Positions 31,301 through 41,100 of a stretch of DNA of 64,000 nucleotides are shown one piece after another. A model generated the notes under the pieces. That model saw only the letters and a list, made by a program, of their open reading frames with translations, had not been told where the DNA came from and ran no database searches. This DNA comes from Alentia gelatinosa (taxonomy: Eukaryota; Annelida; Polychaeta; Phyllodocida; Polynoidae), in assembly GCA_950022655.1 (NCBI GenBank), contig OX465583.1, positions 63,950,306-64,014,305 on the forward strand, written 5' to 3'. Each line of letters starts with the position of its first letter. Positions within the stretch are counted from its first letter, which is position 1. The position numbers and the translations under genes are program-made.

Positions 31301-33883
31301 TGTCTAGCAGTGCAGACAGTCAGAGAGCAGTCCCATATAGTCCAAGGCTAACTGGTTGACCAGATTGGTAAAGCTCAGCTCAGCAGCCATTATCCTTATA
31401 AATGTAGGTTGAATCTTTCCAATTTTGAAGTATACAGTTTCCTGAGATAAATTGCAGTAAAATGACTGCAATTTTCTACCTTTGCATTAGTTCTAAATAA
31501 TAGAACAGCCAGTGTTTGTAAAATCCATGTCTGTGCCTAACTGGCGGGAAAAATGGCAGATCCAAATGCGCGTCTATGATCCCACACATGGAATTGCCAG
31601 GAACCAGTTCATCCAATATGGCCGACATAAGGTAGAAGTACTGAAATGTGACCAAATGAGTTGCACAAAAAGGCTCCAAAAAGCAACAAAAGAAACAAAA
31701 AAGGACTTTTTATCATAAAAAAAGGATTTATTATACATCTCTGAAGGTAAGGGAGCATAAACATGCACTGACATTGACAGGATTACTCAGAACCAAGGAA
31801 GTGACTTTCTGTACTATGGGAATAAGCGGTTGTTCTCTCTGACTGTCCGCCAGGCAGTCAAAGTTTCTCGGACTAGTTGAAGTGTTGCTGTAGATACATA
31901 CACACACATTCCACACGAATGACTCTCTCTGGGTGTTGAACAGGCTGCTTGCCACCATACTGCCAGAGAGCTGAAAATATACTCTTAACTATGGAAGTGT
32001 GTTCATAATTGGAACTGCAGATTATGGTTCACAAAAGCCTAGACTCGAGTGCTGACCACACCAAGTGCAGCCACTTTCTGTGTACTCATTGACGTAATAA
32101 TGTGTTGGCATCATACTCATTTTTATCATAGCCATGAGATTCTACCACTATTTTTCTTCTGGCACCACTTGACAGCCCTGAGGGCACGGACCTATATAGT
32201 CCGTGCTGAAGGGACTTACAAATTGAACCGACCTTTCTGCCTTTAGTCAAGCTTGATTGTATTGGAGATAAAAGAAAACGTAGTTAGTGAGCCCGTAGTG
32301 ATTGCTGGTCGAGGTCTTTCATCAAGTACCTACGGCTAGACTCAGAACCTGGTGGGCCGGATTATTACAATACTACAGTATTGTGATGATGTAGATTATT
32401 ACAATACTGCATCATCACAATGCTACAGTATTGTGATGATGTAGAATTGTAGCGGAATGTATTTCAAACACATTCGATCATGGGTTTACTACGGTTTGAG
32501 CGGATATGAAAGTATTTAGGTTGATATGTATAAGTAATTTATCTGACACCTGGTACAAGTTTAGACATAGGAATTACATTGAAAAATTGTACGCAACGAT
32601 CACCCACGTAAAGTGCCATTATTATATACCCATGTAGTATATTTGATAATTACGTACTGCTGCTCCCTGTGCAGTATAAATTGTATACTGAACCCTGTGC
32701 AGTACACCGTTATACTGAACACGTTGAAACCTCAGCAGTGTTTGGGCTTTCACATAGACATGTCTTCTATGCCAATATATGGTAAGATTTGATTACTTTT
32801 GGGTATATAATAAATATAGAACGACCTACCATGCTTGTACATGCTGCAAAGCTCGATGGGAATTGATGTTTTTACAGAACTCGGCCTGGGGCCCCGTTCA
32901 ATAAAAAGCAACGATTCCCCATCTCGTTTTGTAGCATGTACAGCATGGTCAGGTCGTTCTATATAAATACTAAGCCATAGAAGCCATTACAGACCTACCT
33001 ACTGAGGTATCATCATTGTTCCTGCTTTTGTCTCAAGAACATCTACAAATCCCATATAGCCGATAGCATATATTCCTTGAAAGAAGTGTTAGAAATGTAT
33101 TTATCTTTCGAAGTATTGAACGACCACAATACTGTAAGAAGTTCACCTTCACACCTCCTAAATAATTGAAATTGAAATCCTACAAACCAAGCCAGAAGCT
33201 CAGACAAAAATGTTATTAAGGGAAAAAAAAAATCGAATATTGAAAAGTATAGATAGAATCCCAATTTCACGTTGGAACTAGTTATGGGAAAAATAAACTA
33301 TATTATAAGGTACTGCCGATATGAAGAAATTACAGATATCACAAATACTTTGTAAATATCTTATGTCGTCCTGTATTTGTATATATGTCGTTCTATCTAT
33401 CACCTACTGCTCATTCGTATGTATTACGGAAGATCGTCTCAATAGAGATGAGTATTCATACTCTTTGGGTTTGTTGAATAAACACATCTTGATTAAAAAA
33501 AAATCATTACATCAATTTTTTTTTTCAAAAGTCTTTTTGAATTGATTGTAATTACTCTCAACACACACACTATAAAGGTATGACCACGAAACAGTATTTC
33601 ATCCCTGAAACAAAAGTATAGATTGCCCAAACGCTAATACTGTTATTTTGCTATTGCAGTGAGTCTAAAATGGCGTTTACACTTCGAATTCGTGACAGCG
33701 AAGAAGATATTACCTTCTCCCAAACCACCTCAACACAACAACGACACGACGACCTGGCGAGGCCCCTCCGAGATGGATGTGGAGACGATGGTCTGGGATC
33801 TTCCCATCAAGGTTTTTGCCACCAATCCTCTCCACGCGACAAGTGTATCACTCCTGCGCATGGAAAACACGTGCGCGCTATAG
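19311..33883 (+). CDS. RGP1: RGP1, Golgi RIC1-RGP1 Rab6 guanine-nucleotide exchange factor subunit (complete, 8 coding exons)
   Basis: RGP1 binds RIC1 at the Golgi; the pair activates RAB6 for retrograde endosome-to-Golgi traffic. Coding exons: 19311-19429, 21243-21394, 22913-22996, 23772-23921, 25098-25247, 25937-26064, 27232-27409, 33660-33883. They total 1185 nt, giving 394 aa plus TAG; human RGP1 is 391 aa. All junctions are GT-AG and phases agree. Rgp1-family blocks in order: MIQVTAKL...VYLAGETLECHVTFTN (1-30), LAWASAQIHC (about 46-55), ILFCDL (104-109), PPSFRG...KYSYKVTIG (130-146), LLRVPFRVLI (near 160), YNI...GKVARF (220-235), QFSVTLQSEE (261-270), CLHTSHTHISVPIPL then TPGF (near 300-316), KWRLHFEFV (324-332) and WDLPIKV (366-372). 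The acceptor TTTGCAG ends 4 nt before the ATG, so a non-coding 5' exon must lie upstream, probably at the GBA2-side promoter. Intron 7 (6.25 kb) is the largest and repeat-filled. Very sure of identity. Confidence 0.97.
21921..22000. repeat. Single unit of the 75-bp repeat in RGP1 intron 2
   Basis: GAAGTGTCCATAGCAAACAC, ATGGGGAGCTTGTATGGACA and CCCGGAGCATACAG match the array at 6313-6530. Confidence 0.7.
22095..22265. repeat. Short MITE with GATATTACTACGTGTCA core, copy 3
   Basis: ACAATATAGACAGGTTTCAG at left, CTCGGATATTACTACGTGTC in the centre, CGTCAATATTGTGTATAAAT at right. Related to 6740-6890. In RGP1 intron 2. Confidence 0.65.
22560..22640. mobile_element. 5'-truncated SINE tail
   Basis: CTCTGGGACGTTAAACCACA followed by AATAGACAAACAAAC is the typical SINE 3' end, comparable to 17930-17962. 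No tRNA head is seen. Confidence 0.5.
23394..23637. mobile_element. hAT-like MITE remnant (CAGGGATGCCAG end)
   Basis: Starts CAGGGATGCCAGTTTTC and ends with CTGACCCCAACTGGCAACC. The same end sequence (GACCCCAACTGACATC) recurs at 51470-51740, 53570-53740 and 56870-57232. In RGP1 intron 3. Confidence 0.6.
24560..24925. repeat. Dispersed repeat (SINE- or MITE-like), copy 2
   Basis: Second copy of the 14030-14375 family: TCTGGACGATACACTTTATA, AAGATGTGTGGAAAACAGTT, CCAAAGCATGCTGGCTTCCA. In RGP1 intron 4. Confidence 0.7.
25394..25447 (+). ncRNA. Hammerhead-ribozyme-like motif (degenerate type I) in RGP1 intron 5
   Basis: Reading order: TAAT and TCC (25395-25405) could pair with GGA and ATTA (25438-25445) as stem I. 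CTGAAGA (25406-25412) fits the CUGANGA core. GGTAT-TAAA-ATACC (25414-25427) is stem II. GAAA (25428-25431) follows, then a very short ACATGT stem III and the cleavage triplet GTC. Departures: one extra A before stem II and a two-nt stem III, the latter also known for dimer-acting retroelement hammerheads. Catalysis is not shown. Confidence 0.4.
26143..26370. mobile_element. MITE with GGGCCCGTTTAATAATCTAG ends, copy 3 (best preserved)
   Basis: A 228-bp element in RGP1 intron 6 whose first and last ~47 bp are inverted repeats (GGGGCCCGTTTAATAATCTA; CATGAAGACCCTTTTCTGTA). The interior matches 8838-9048. No frame of note. Confidence 0.88.
26495..26790. mobile_element. Palindromic MITE (TATAGAACGTCCTGACCATG), copy 1
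   Basis: TATAGAACGTCCTGACCATG opens it; the inverted ACATGGTTGGACGTTATATA lies 110 bp on. The inner part folds back (AATTTACCATTTGTACGG against CCATACAAACGTTAAATT). An outer piece reaches CAGCATGGGTATATA near 26785. Kin: 32755-32965, 39520-39720, 61668-62005. Confidence 0.75.
27476..27790. mobile_element. Palindromic MITE (TCACCCCTGGTATTTTTTCC), copy 1
   Basis: Starts TTCACCCCTGGTATTTTTTC and contains CTCATACTCAATGCCCATGG. An inner foldback, TGAATCGCTACGTAATTCAT with a matching inverted TGAATTATTATGATAG, surrounds CTTCGCCTTG. It sits directly beside the MITE at 27790-28150. Confidence 0.7.
27790..28150. mobile_element. MITE with CAATATTACCATGATTTTG-type ends, copy 2
   Basis: Full-length match to 4601-4950; the inner palindrome runs from ACAACATTACCTTGATTTTG (28012) to ATCCTAGTAATATTGTGTAT (28149). 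In RGP1 intron 7. The 128-codon frame over it is fortuitous. Confidence 0.75.
28515..28845 (+). mobile_element. Foldback element with GGACGCCTTGAGCCT arms and telomere-like core, copy 3
   Basis: Nearly identical to 16335-16664, from GGGAATTGGACGCC to AAGGCGTCCATGAACCATG. Arms: three direct units at left and four inverted units at right. Core TTAGGGTTAGAAAAGGGTTG and GGGTAAGGGTTAGGGTT (28633-28671). In RGP1 intron 7. High identity implies recent movement or conversion. Confidence 0.9.
29284..29485. mobile_element. MITE with GCCACTAGTGGCATACAG palindrome, copy 2
   Basis: Near-identical to 6005-6215. Starts CTACCCCTAATATAAAATCC. In RGP1 intron 7. Confidence 0.8.
29583..30069. mobile_element. 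pogo/Tigger-like non-autonomous element
   Basis: Ends are inverted repeats of the AGAACCCCGC..AAGCAGACACCC type: TTACGATAGAACCCCGCCTA at left, ACGCGGGGTTCTACTGTA at right, with TA at both borders as for Tc1/mariner-pogo insertions. Further copies of AAGC(A/G)GACA lie inside. No transposase. In RGP1 intron 7. Confidence 0.75.
30612..30899. mobile_element. Palindromic MITE (ATACCAGGGGTGAGATAAA), copy 2
   Basis: Inverse orientation of 27476-27790: AACTTAGGGTCTGAGCTTGT, AAGGCGAAGCCGCATAAATT, AACGAGATGGGATCGAGCTC, and ending AATACCAGGGGTGAGATAAA. In RGP1 intron 7. Confidence 0.75.
30900..32350. other. RGP1 intron 7 interior, unclassified
   Basis: No exon or complete element is recognised. A CAGGGTTCCACGGAGACCTG start at 30892 with two near-repeats (GTCACGGAAATGTCATGGAAT, ATCATGGAATTTTTTC) resembles a hAT end without a partner. 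Several overlapping short frames on both strands lack known motifs. Confidence 0.5.
32355..32450. repeat. Palindromic TACAATACTACAGTATTG repeat cluster
   Basis: ATTACAATACTACAGTATTG and GTGATGATGTAGATTATTAC, then ACAATACTGCATCATCAC and AATGCTACAGTATTGTGATG, form nested inverted repeats able to make a cruciform. Confidence 0.75.
32535..32660. repeat. Fragment of TCACCCCTGGTACAAG MITE
   Basis: ATCTGACACCTGGTACAAGT, TTTAGACATAGGAATTACAT and ACGCAACGATCACCCACGTA align with the start of 36315-36655. Confidence 0.6.
32755..32965. mobile_element. Palindromic MITE (TATAGAACGACCTACCATGC), copy 2
   Basis: ATATAGAACGACCTACCATG at 32814 and TGGTCAGGTCGTTCTATATA at 32965 are inverted. Upstream TCTATGCCAATATATGGTAA is shared with 39520-39720. 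Confidence 0.75.
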
Positions 33884-34744
33884 CCCCGTTCCCACGTTTT
33901 AGATACTGTTTATACGTCAGTTTTATGGAGGATGATAAGTTAATAAGGACTAACATGTAATTAGGCAGATTGAATCAATTTTAGTTTTTTTCATGACAGA
34001 CACTGATATTTAAAATCTAATATATTGTCGTGATTTTAACATGGTCACCGACAAACGTGTCGCGTGTTTTTTTTTTTTAATATCTTAAGGATTTTTTTTT
34101 TTAAGGATTAGTCAGATTTTATTTGAATTCTTAAAATGTATACTTAAAAGGAAAAAATGCGCATCCTGTTCATCAGCGTAGAATATTGTTAGTGCCTTGG
34201 AAACCTCAGTATTCAAGTGAGCCTGCGAGGTATATTAAGACTATATTTGTAGTCCCTAGGTTATAGTTCAAGTTTTTAATTTCACTGGGTTTATTCTAAT
34301 TGTTCATCGAAAATATTTTTTTTAAAACCATTCCAAAGTAAAGGACAGAGTGGGTATTCTATGCTGCGTGTGCAGCGGCTATTTTTGTTACTTGTTTTAG
34401 AATGTTGAAAAAAAACAATGAAAAGATTCAGTTTTTATTTCCTTATCAATTTGTTATACGCTTTAGAAATTACGAAATTATTTTTGTTTATACCTCACTC
34501 AGGCCAATTCTATACGTTCCCGCTCAATCGGCTGAATCTTCAAGTTGCGTTTAAGTGAAATGTATGTATCAGCTGTGGAGCGCTCTTTGAACAAATGAAC
34601 CGATATTGAAGAAGCATAGATGTGTGTAGAGAAAGGAATATGAATGTGTATTATTTATTTACTGTCCTCATATGTTCAGCTATGATAGAGGCTTTCAATT
34701 CATATCATGTGGAAATGATGGAAAGTGCTTTCCGTTGCATATAC

Positions 34745-34750
34745 AATAAA
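34745..34750 (+). terminator. Candidate RGP1 polyadenylation signal AATAAA
   Basis: AATAAA occurs 862 nt past the RGP1 stop in otherwise AT-rich sequence. A 3'UTR of this length is plausible but not demonstrated. Confidence 0.35.
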
Positions 34751-34800
34751 CGGTGGTTTTGAGGAGAGGCGGCCGTAAACCCCGAGAGGTTGATGCATAG

Positions 34801-35100
34801 TAATATTAGGAAACATCCTTACTGTGGACGAAACGGTTCCTGTTCGAGGTCAGTCGTCGATTTCATACTGCCTGATGCCATAGGCGGCAGGCAGTATGAA
34901 CTCAAAGACTGACCGAGAACGAGAAACGTTTCCCCCACAGTGAGTGCGTTTGCTTATTATTATATACCTTAAATCGATGAAAAAACGTTGTTTTGATGAC
35001 TTATTAAGTCACACCCACAGCGGGCACGAACATTATTATTACTGCACCCCTAGCAGCGGGCAGTATTTAATAGACATTCGGACATAGGTATATAATAATA
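34801..35100. mobile_element. 300-bp repeat with internal hairpin, copy 1
   Basis: From TAATATTAGGAAACATCCTT to ACATAGGTATATAATAATA; near-identical to 44819-45116. GTTCGAGGTCAGTC pairs with GACTGACCGAGAAC, and CATACTGCCTG pairs with CAGGCAGTATG. Non-coding MITE-like unit downstream of RGP1. Confidence 0.85.
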
Positions 35101-35199
35101 TTCGAGCGCTAGTGTATCATGACTTCAACCTTGAGCGGTTTGCAGAGCCACCTGTTCACATAACCTGTTCGTTTGTTGCATTTATTATCCATCGTTTCA

Positions 35200-35411
35200 A
35201 GTAAATTAAACCCAGTAGTTGCCATATCAAAGAGTATAATGATGGCGTCTTTTTCTTTGCTCTTTAGCGCAAAGGGACTATTTTCCCGTATACTATAGCT
35301 TTGAGGCTGTATACCACAGTTATGGTATTTGACAGTTTTTAAACAATGGGTCGTAGTTTACTGAGTCTCCATATATTTTCAATGGGGACATTGTATACGA
35401 TGGATAATAAA
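35200..35411. repeat. Dispersed repeat, copy 1
   Basis: Matches 55636-55873: AAACCCAGTAGTTGCCATAT, AAAGGGACTATTTT.CCCGTATAC, TGGTATTTGACAGTTTT, TTGTATACGATGGATAATAA. Confidence 0.8.
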
Positions 35412-36255
35412 AGAACTTAGGTAATGCCATATTCTTCAATAACGCACATTTTGTGGTAGAATAGTCTTTATTTATTGAAAACCATAAAATCATTGAGAGA
35501 AATAGAAATAAATAGCGTGAATGGCCAACGAAATAACAGTAAATGCTGATGTGAATTGTTTGGAACGCAATGATAGCCTTAGTTTCTATGTAGGATTATA
35601 CAATCTGTGTATCAGGAAGAGCTTTTTAAGATAACGAATGGGGCACTAGTATTTGTGAGATAAGAAAGAAAGATGTTTTATAACCTATTTTGATGTAAGA
35701 GAATTTTCTGTTTGTTCTGTTTCGGCCATAGTGTTCCAGAAAGAAAATCGTCGTCCCAGTAACTGGCTGACCTTTTAATAGAACTGGAAGTCCCCCAACC
35801 ACATTCTAATCTATTCTATTTTACCAAGGCGCTCCACGAGTGAGATACAAATGTGTTTTATGTTCAAAATACGGTACATACCTTTATGATCTCTAACATT
35901 CACAATGCCAATATTTCACCGAACTTCTGTTTATTGTGAATCAGTTCAAAACGGGATATTCCAATATACCAAAAACATTTTATATTAGGATTCAAGATTG
36001 TAAAAATCATTACAATCCATTATCATTTAGCTCACAATTTATACAAAAATGTGTAGGAAGAATGTGACATATTAATAAATAACTATCGTCGTTAATGGAA
36101 ATCCAAATGTACTCTTCCTATCAACGTATTCCTAGTATAATTATAGAATTGGTTTGTGGTACTTCATCCAAAATGTTCTTTGTATAGTATAAAATATACG
36201 TATTTATTGCTGGTGCTGCAAAGATAGTAACATTATGGGTCACCTTTGTTACAAG

Positions 36256-36744
36256 AAGGGGCCATCCATAAAGTATGTACACAGAATTTTTGAACCCCCA
36301 CCCAACCTCCCCATCTTTTATCTCACCCCTGGTACAAGTTTAGCCATAGGAATAACATTAGAGAAATATACTCAACGACCACCCTGGTAAAGAGACAATA
36401 CTACGCCATGGCTGTGGCGTAGTGAATTTGCTAAGTATATTTTGATTATTCTGAAGTTGTGAGGATATTTAATGTCATAGAAAGGGGTAAGATATATCCA
36501 GAACCGCACTCGAATAGTAAAATAGACAATACTCCACTCGTTTGGCTGTGCAATAATCGTCACTCGGCTTCGCCTCGATGACGATTGTGGCCCAGCCAAA
36601 CTCGTGGAGTATTGTCTATTTATACGATTCTAGATGCAGTTCTATATAAGTACGCAATAGAACAAAGAAGGAGCATACCCAAATTTTCCCCAAAAAATGA
36701 TTTCTCCACCCCAAAAAGTGCGTACATACTTTATAGATGGGCCT
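36256..36744. mobile_element. DNA transposon remnant (GGCCATCCATAAAGTATGTA ends) with nested MITE
   Basis: GGGGCCATCCATAAAGTATG at 36256 and the inverted CATACTTTATAGATGGGCC ending 36744 bound it. Between 36315 and 36655 sits a second palindromic element, so this is a nest of two. Confidence 0.7.
36315..36655. mobile_element. MITE (TCACCCCTGGTACAAGTTTA) nested in another element
   Basis: Opens TTATCTCACCCCTGGTACAA. Inner palindromes GCCATGGCTGTGGCGTAG and GACAATACTCCACTCGTTTG, inverted as CAAACTCGTGGAGTATTGTC, surround CACTCGGCTTCGCCTCGATG. The same family is at 63135-63325. Confidence 0.7.
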
Positions 36745-37330
36745 AAACACGATGCTACAGAAAGTGATGTCACAAAATACTCCTGGTTTTTGAAGCAAGT
36801 TTTAAAACCTTTTGGTTACTGTTACACGTAATGGAGAAATACACCAAGTATACATTGTAAGTTGTACTTTGTAAGTTGTACTTGTTAAGTCCTTACCAGG
36901 GTGATATTTTCACTGTGAAGTAACAAGTTTATATACTTACAGCATATGGAATAGCCACCTGGTGTATATAAAGTACATAGCTCAAGGCAGTAGACTTGTT
37001 TAGCCAACTTTATTATTCATTAGAAATATACATTCTTGTAGACTAGTAATATTTCTGGACGGTGTGGACTCCAAAAAGGAACATAACACGAATCTCACAA
37101 AAGAAATGACAAAACAATCATGACTCATTAATGTGGAAGGAGCCAAGTGCTCAAGTGAATGCCATTTGTTGGACAATATGTATCTATATTTAGATAATAA
37201 ATTATACTAAAAACTACATTACCTGACTTTGCTTCCACAAATATGATAAGATTCACCTGATGTGTACAAAACAACATAGATACCAATTTCTCAACATGAA
37301 TTGTGTTTGTACATAACAATATCAGATAAT

Positions 37331-37336
37331 TTTATT
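37331..37336 (-). terminator. Candidate TPGS2 polyadenylation signal (AATAAA on minus)
   Basis: TTTATT on plus reads AATAAA on minus, about 780 nt past the TPGS2 stop at 38115. A MITE (37460-37732) would then lie inside the 3'UTR. Weak, motif-only call. Confidence 0.3.
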
Positions 37337-37459
37337 GACTTTAGAACCACAAAACATAAACGAAGTTCCGCGAATAAAAGTCACATATCATAACTTATAA
37401 GATCAATTTGGTCATAGTGTCTAGGAACAAATATAACCCGTATTTCAAATACTATAGAG

Positions 37460-37732
37460 GTAACCTATGAACGTTTAGGGTCAGATCTTGTATCTCATTG
37501 AGTTTGAATCACATCAAAGCCGCGTGAATTACATAGCGATTCGAACGATTCGAGGTCTCACCATAAACTTGAATAGGTTTCTGAATTTATCTCACCCCTC
37601 ACATTGACTATTGGGCTAATCTTTGTGACATAATCCCCCATTGAGTTATCTAAAAAAAAATACTCAATGGCTGTTGGATACGAATTCCCAATGTTCAGAC
37701 TGTGATAAAAAATACCAGGGGTGAGATAAAGG
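37460..37732. mobile_element. Palindromic MITE (ATACCAGGGGTGAGATAAA), copy 3
   Basis: AGGGTCAGATCTTGTATCTC to AAAATACCAGGGGTGAGATA; close relative of 30612-30899. Confidence 0.75.
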
Positions 37733-38114
37733 ATGAAAATTTACCATAAGTGTCACAAAAATGATTTCCAAGTTTGACTAGACTGACAGTGTCATATCTG
37801 ATTAGACTGACAACGGACATTTACTTAACACAATGTACATTTAGATTCACCACAATTTTGCTATCTAATTTCTTCACTCTTAAACCTTTGCATACACATC
37901 TGAATCGGGAATGTATGTTTAATCTAATAGATCACTTTCCCATAACTAACTTAAAGAAGAACTCGTGTATCAACTCTTGATAAAAACAAGCCTGACAAAG
38001 TTCTGTATTTAAGCAAACCAGTTATGAAGGGACATTGTTTGTGGAAAGGTGTGGTGGCTGGAATTCCTGATTTACACTTGCAGATCTCAACAACACAGAC
38101 TTTTCCTGGAACAC

Positions 38115-41100
38115 CTATTTGAGAGGAGGTTTGGCTTGTTGCGTTGTTGATGTGGTCCTCCCCATAAACGTCTGACTCCTACAAGAAAAATGAATCTATA
38201 TTTGCACAAAATATTAATGCATTACTAAGGAATTTTTATCGAAACATAAAAGCGTCATCTGTGAATACTCTAAGACAGCTTGTTGCCATGGAACTAATTT
38301 ATAATTCAAGGTTTACAGTTGGAATAGGGGAAAAAGGTTGAAAATAACCATGCTCCTATTGGATGACTGAGAAACAAGTGCGATGGCAGGGCACCACCAT
38401 TCTAGCCAATAATACGGCTGGAATATTCAGTGCGGAGAGTGGACTTGTTGAGACGTGCACATTCTCAACTTATTAGATGAACGTTTAGGTTGAACAGGGC
38501 AGGTTTCTACTCAACAATCCGCAGTATAGGTAAATTTATGGGTATTTTAAGGTCAAATATGAATGAAATATGAGGCTCAATTCATACTATCTTTGTTCTA
38601 TACAAGTTTGAAGAAAATGATTATATAAACTGGAAATAAAAATAAAGGATTTCTATGGAACAGTGGAAAATTGCCTTCCCTGCCAATCAGAATACTAACC
38701 TTGCTGACGGTGCACCTGGTCTTTTCTTCAACTGATTTTGTGCTGGCGCTTGTTTCCTACAAGATAAATGTTATATAAATCATACTAAACATAACGAAAC
38801 ATTATTCTATGGTACTTTAGCGAAACATGTTTACCTTATTGGGACAGCCTCTTGGACGGAATTTGTTTCGCTGAAAATATTCCACGAACTCTAAGAGTTA
38901 GTGGAATATTTTTATTGAAACAAACAAGGTATGAGAGGTCTTAGCAAACAAACCCAAATATTATTATACGATAACCAATACGTGAGATGCAGAAATATGA
39001 CTTCATGTACGAGCCTAGATTATTAAACAGGCCCCAGGATCAAAGTACTAGATCTAGGGTATGAGACTAGGTAACACTGCTAAAATAATTAACAAAAGGA
39101 AAAACATGGGAGTACATCCATGGACGTCTACATTATCTATATCAAATATTTCGTATAATTATAGTGAAACTGTCTGAAGTGTGATGTCTGTAGATGGTTA
39201 ACTGACTTTTTATCGGTTTTTCCTTTGAACACTTTGGCTATGTCGAGTTGTGAGGATGATGGGCTGCTGTTCTCTGAATCCTCGTCCATTGTAGACATCA
39301 TGTCGAGTCTCATCGGCGCGTACATGTTGAACCATTGCTGCAAAAATATATTCTCGTGTATTATAAAAGCAGTTTTAATACAAAGAGCGATAAGGTGGAA
39401 CATAATCGAAGCTTGTTTTTGACAAAATCTTATCTTGATACTGCTTATCCGATTAAATAAGTATTACCGCTCTATTTTTTCTCTAGGGCTACGTGAATAG
39501 ACTTTCACTCCGACATGATTTCTATGCCAATTTATGGCACGACTTTATTACATTCTGGTATATGATAAATATAGAACAACCCACCATACTTGTGCATGAT
39601 ACAAAATTCAACGGGAATCGATGTTATTCATGGAACTCAGCCAGAGGCCTCGTTCGGTAAAACACATCAATCCCCATCTCGTTTAGTAGCATATGCGGCA
39701 TGGTCAGGGTGTTCTATAAACGTACTTAGAACCGTCTTTGTGGCAAAACATAACAATTCTCTGCGACCATACAAATACATGTATACCAAAGAGGTTAGAG
39801 GTGGAATATTTAAACGACAGATGGGAACTCAAGCTAGATAAGATCATGTTTAAACTGACGTCTAACCGTAACCTCCTAGATACCAGAGAGAGCAGAACTA
39901 GATGGGAGAAGAAGATAAGGTTAAAAAGTAGACAACATAAAACATCTAAATATGAAAAATCGCCCATGTATCGAGGAGTTCTACTATGGAACGCTTTAGC
40001 GGGGACACGCAAGTCTCAGCAGATATGGATGCCTTCAAACGTGCTGCCAAACGTGAACAACTGTATTGTATTGAATGATTTACTCTTAGATTCTGCCTGA
40101 GTTAGAAACTGTGTAACTAAGAAATTGTTAGTGATGACGGTAGATTAAAACACGGGTTGGGTTGTACATAGTGGGTGGGATAACTTATTAATGTTTATTT
40201 ATAAGTATAAATGGTGATGCTAATTTGGTTGAGTTGTACAGGTGTGGCCACACTTTTCAAATGGAAGAACTGGATTTGTTTCCAGAATTTGAATTAACAC
40301 TTAACAAAATTTGTAAAAAATCCGTAAATACTATGATATTTTTCTGGCAACACTATCTGGTTTACCATATTTACACAAGTACAAGATGCAATTTTATACT
40401 TTACAATTACTACACTACGGGATTCAAATACAGTGATCTACGCACTTGATGTGAGGCAGTCAAATGCTGACTGACCTTTGCATGTGGAGGAAGGCCTATA
40501 TCGGTGAAGGCGAACTGCCAGTGAGGCAGACCGATGTGCATCAACAGAAGGCGGTAGTAGCTGATGAAGTCATCCGCCAGGTGGTGCCACTGCAGTGACC
40601 GGTCCAGGAACCAGATATCTGCTCGAGAGGCTGGGATTCCTGCAATAGAGTGACACCAGTTTCCTTCTTAGCGAGAGAAGGTGGAAAATAATTAAAAACT
40701 AATGAGTTCATTTGTAATCGCGTTTTCTTCAGAATGAATGTTTGTTATCTCCATTTATCACCATACAGTCCTAGCATCCTTTGCTTTTATTTTATTCTAC
40801 ATTTCCAGGGCATAAGGTACCTTATTGGGAACACAGGCCATGTACGTTTAAATTAGTATGGATCGAAATTTAATACAATAGTTTTTTAATAACTTTGAAA
40901 ATGCCTCAATGAGAAAGCCCTTTTGTGTACAAATTGCGATCTAATTGTTTTCTTTCTTTTCTTACTTTCTGTGATTTTTTCTCCATATTTTCTGTGATGT
41001 TGTACATGTATTGCGTGTAGACTGGGGTGCTGGATACGTCATAAGTGCGGTATATATCCGTGCCATAAAGTACGGACGCACTCTAGATATATTTCAAAAT

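Larger units (their letters stand above)
33884..38114. other. Convergent intergenic region RGP1/TPGS2
   Basis: Contains the presumed 3'UTRs of both genes and several MITEs listed separately. Outside these the DNA is AT-rich with no conserved frame. Confidence 0.6.
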
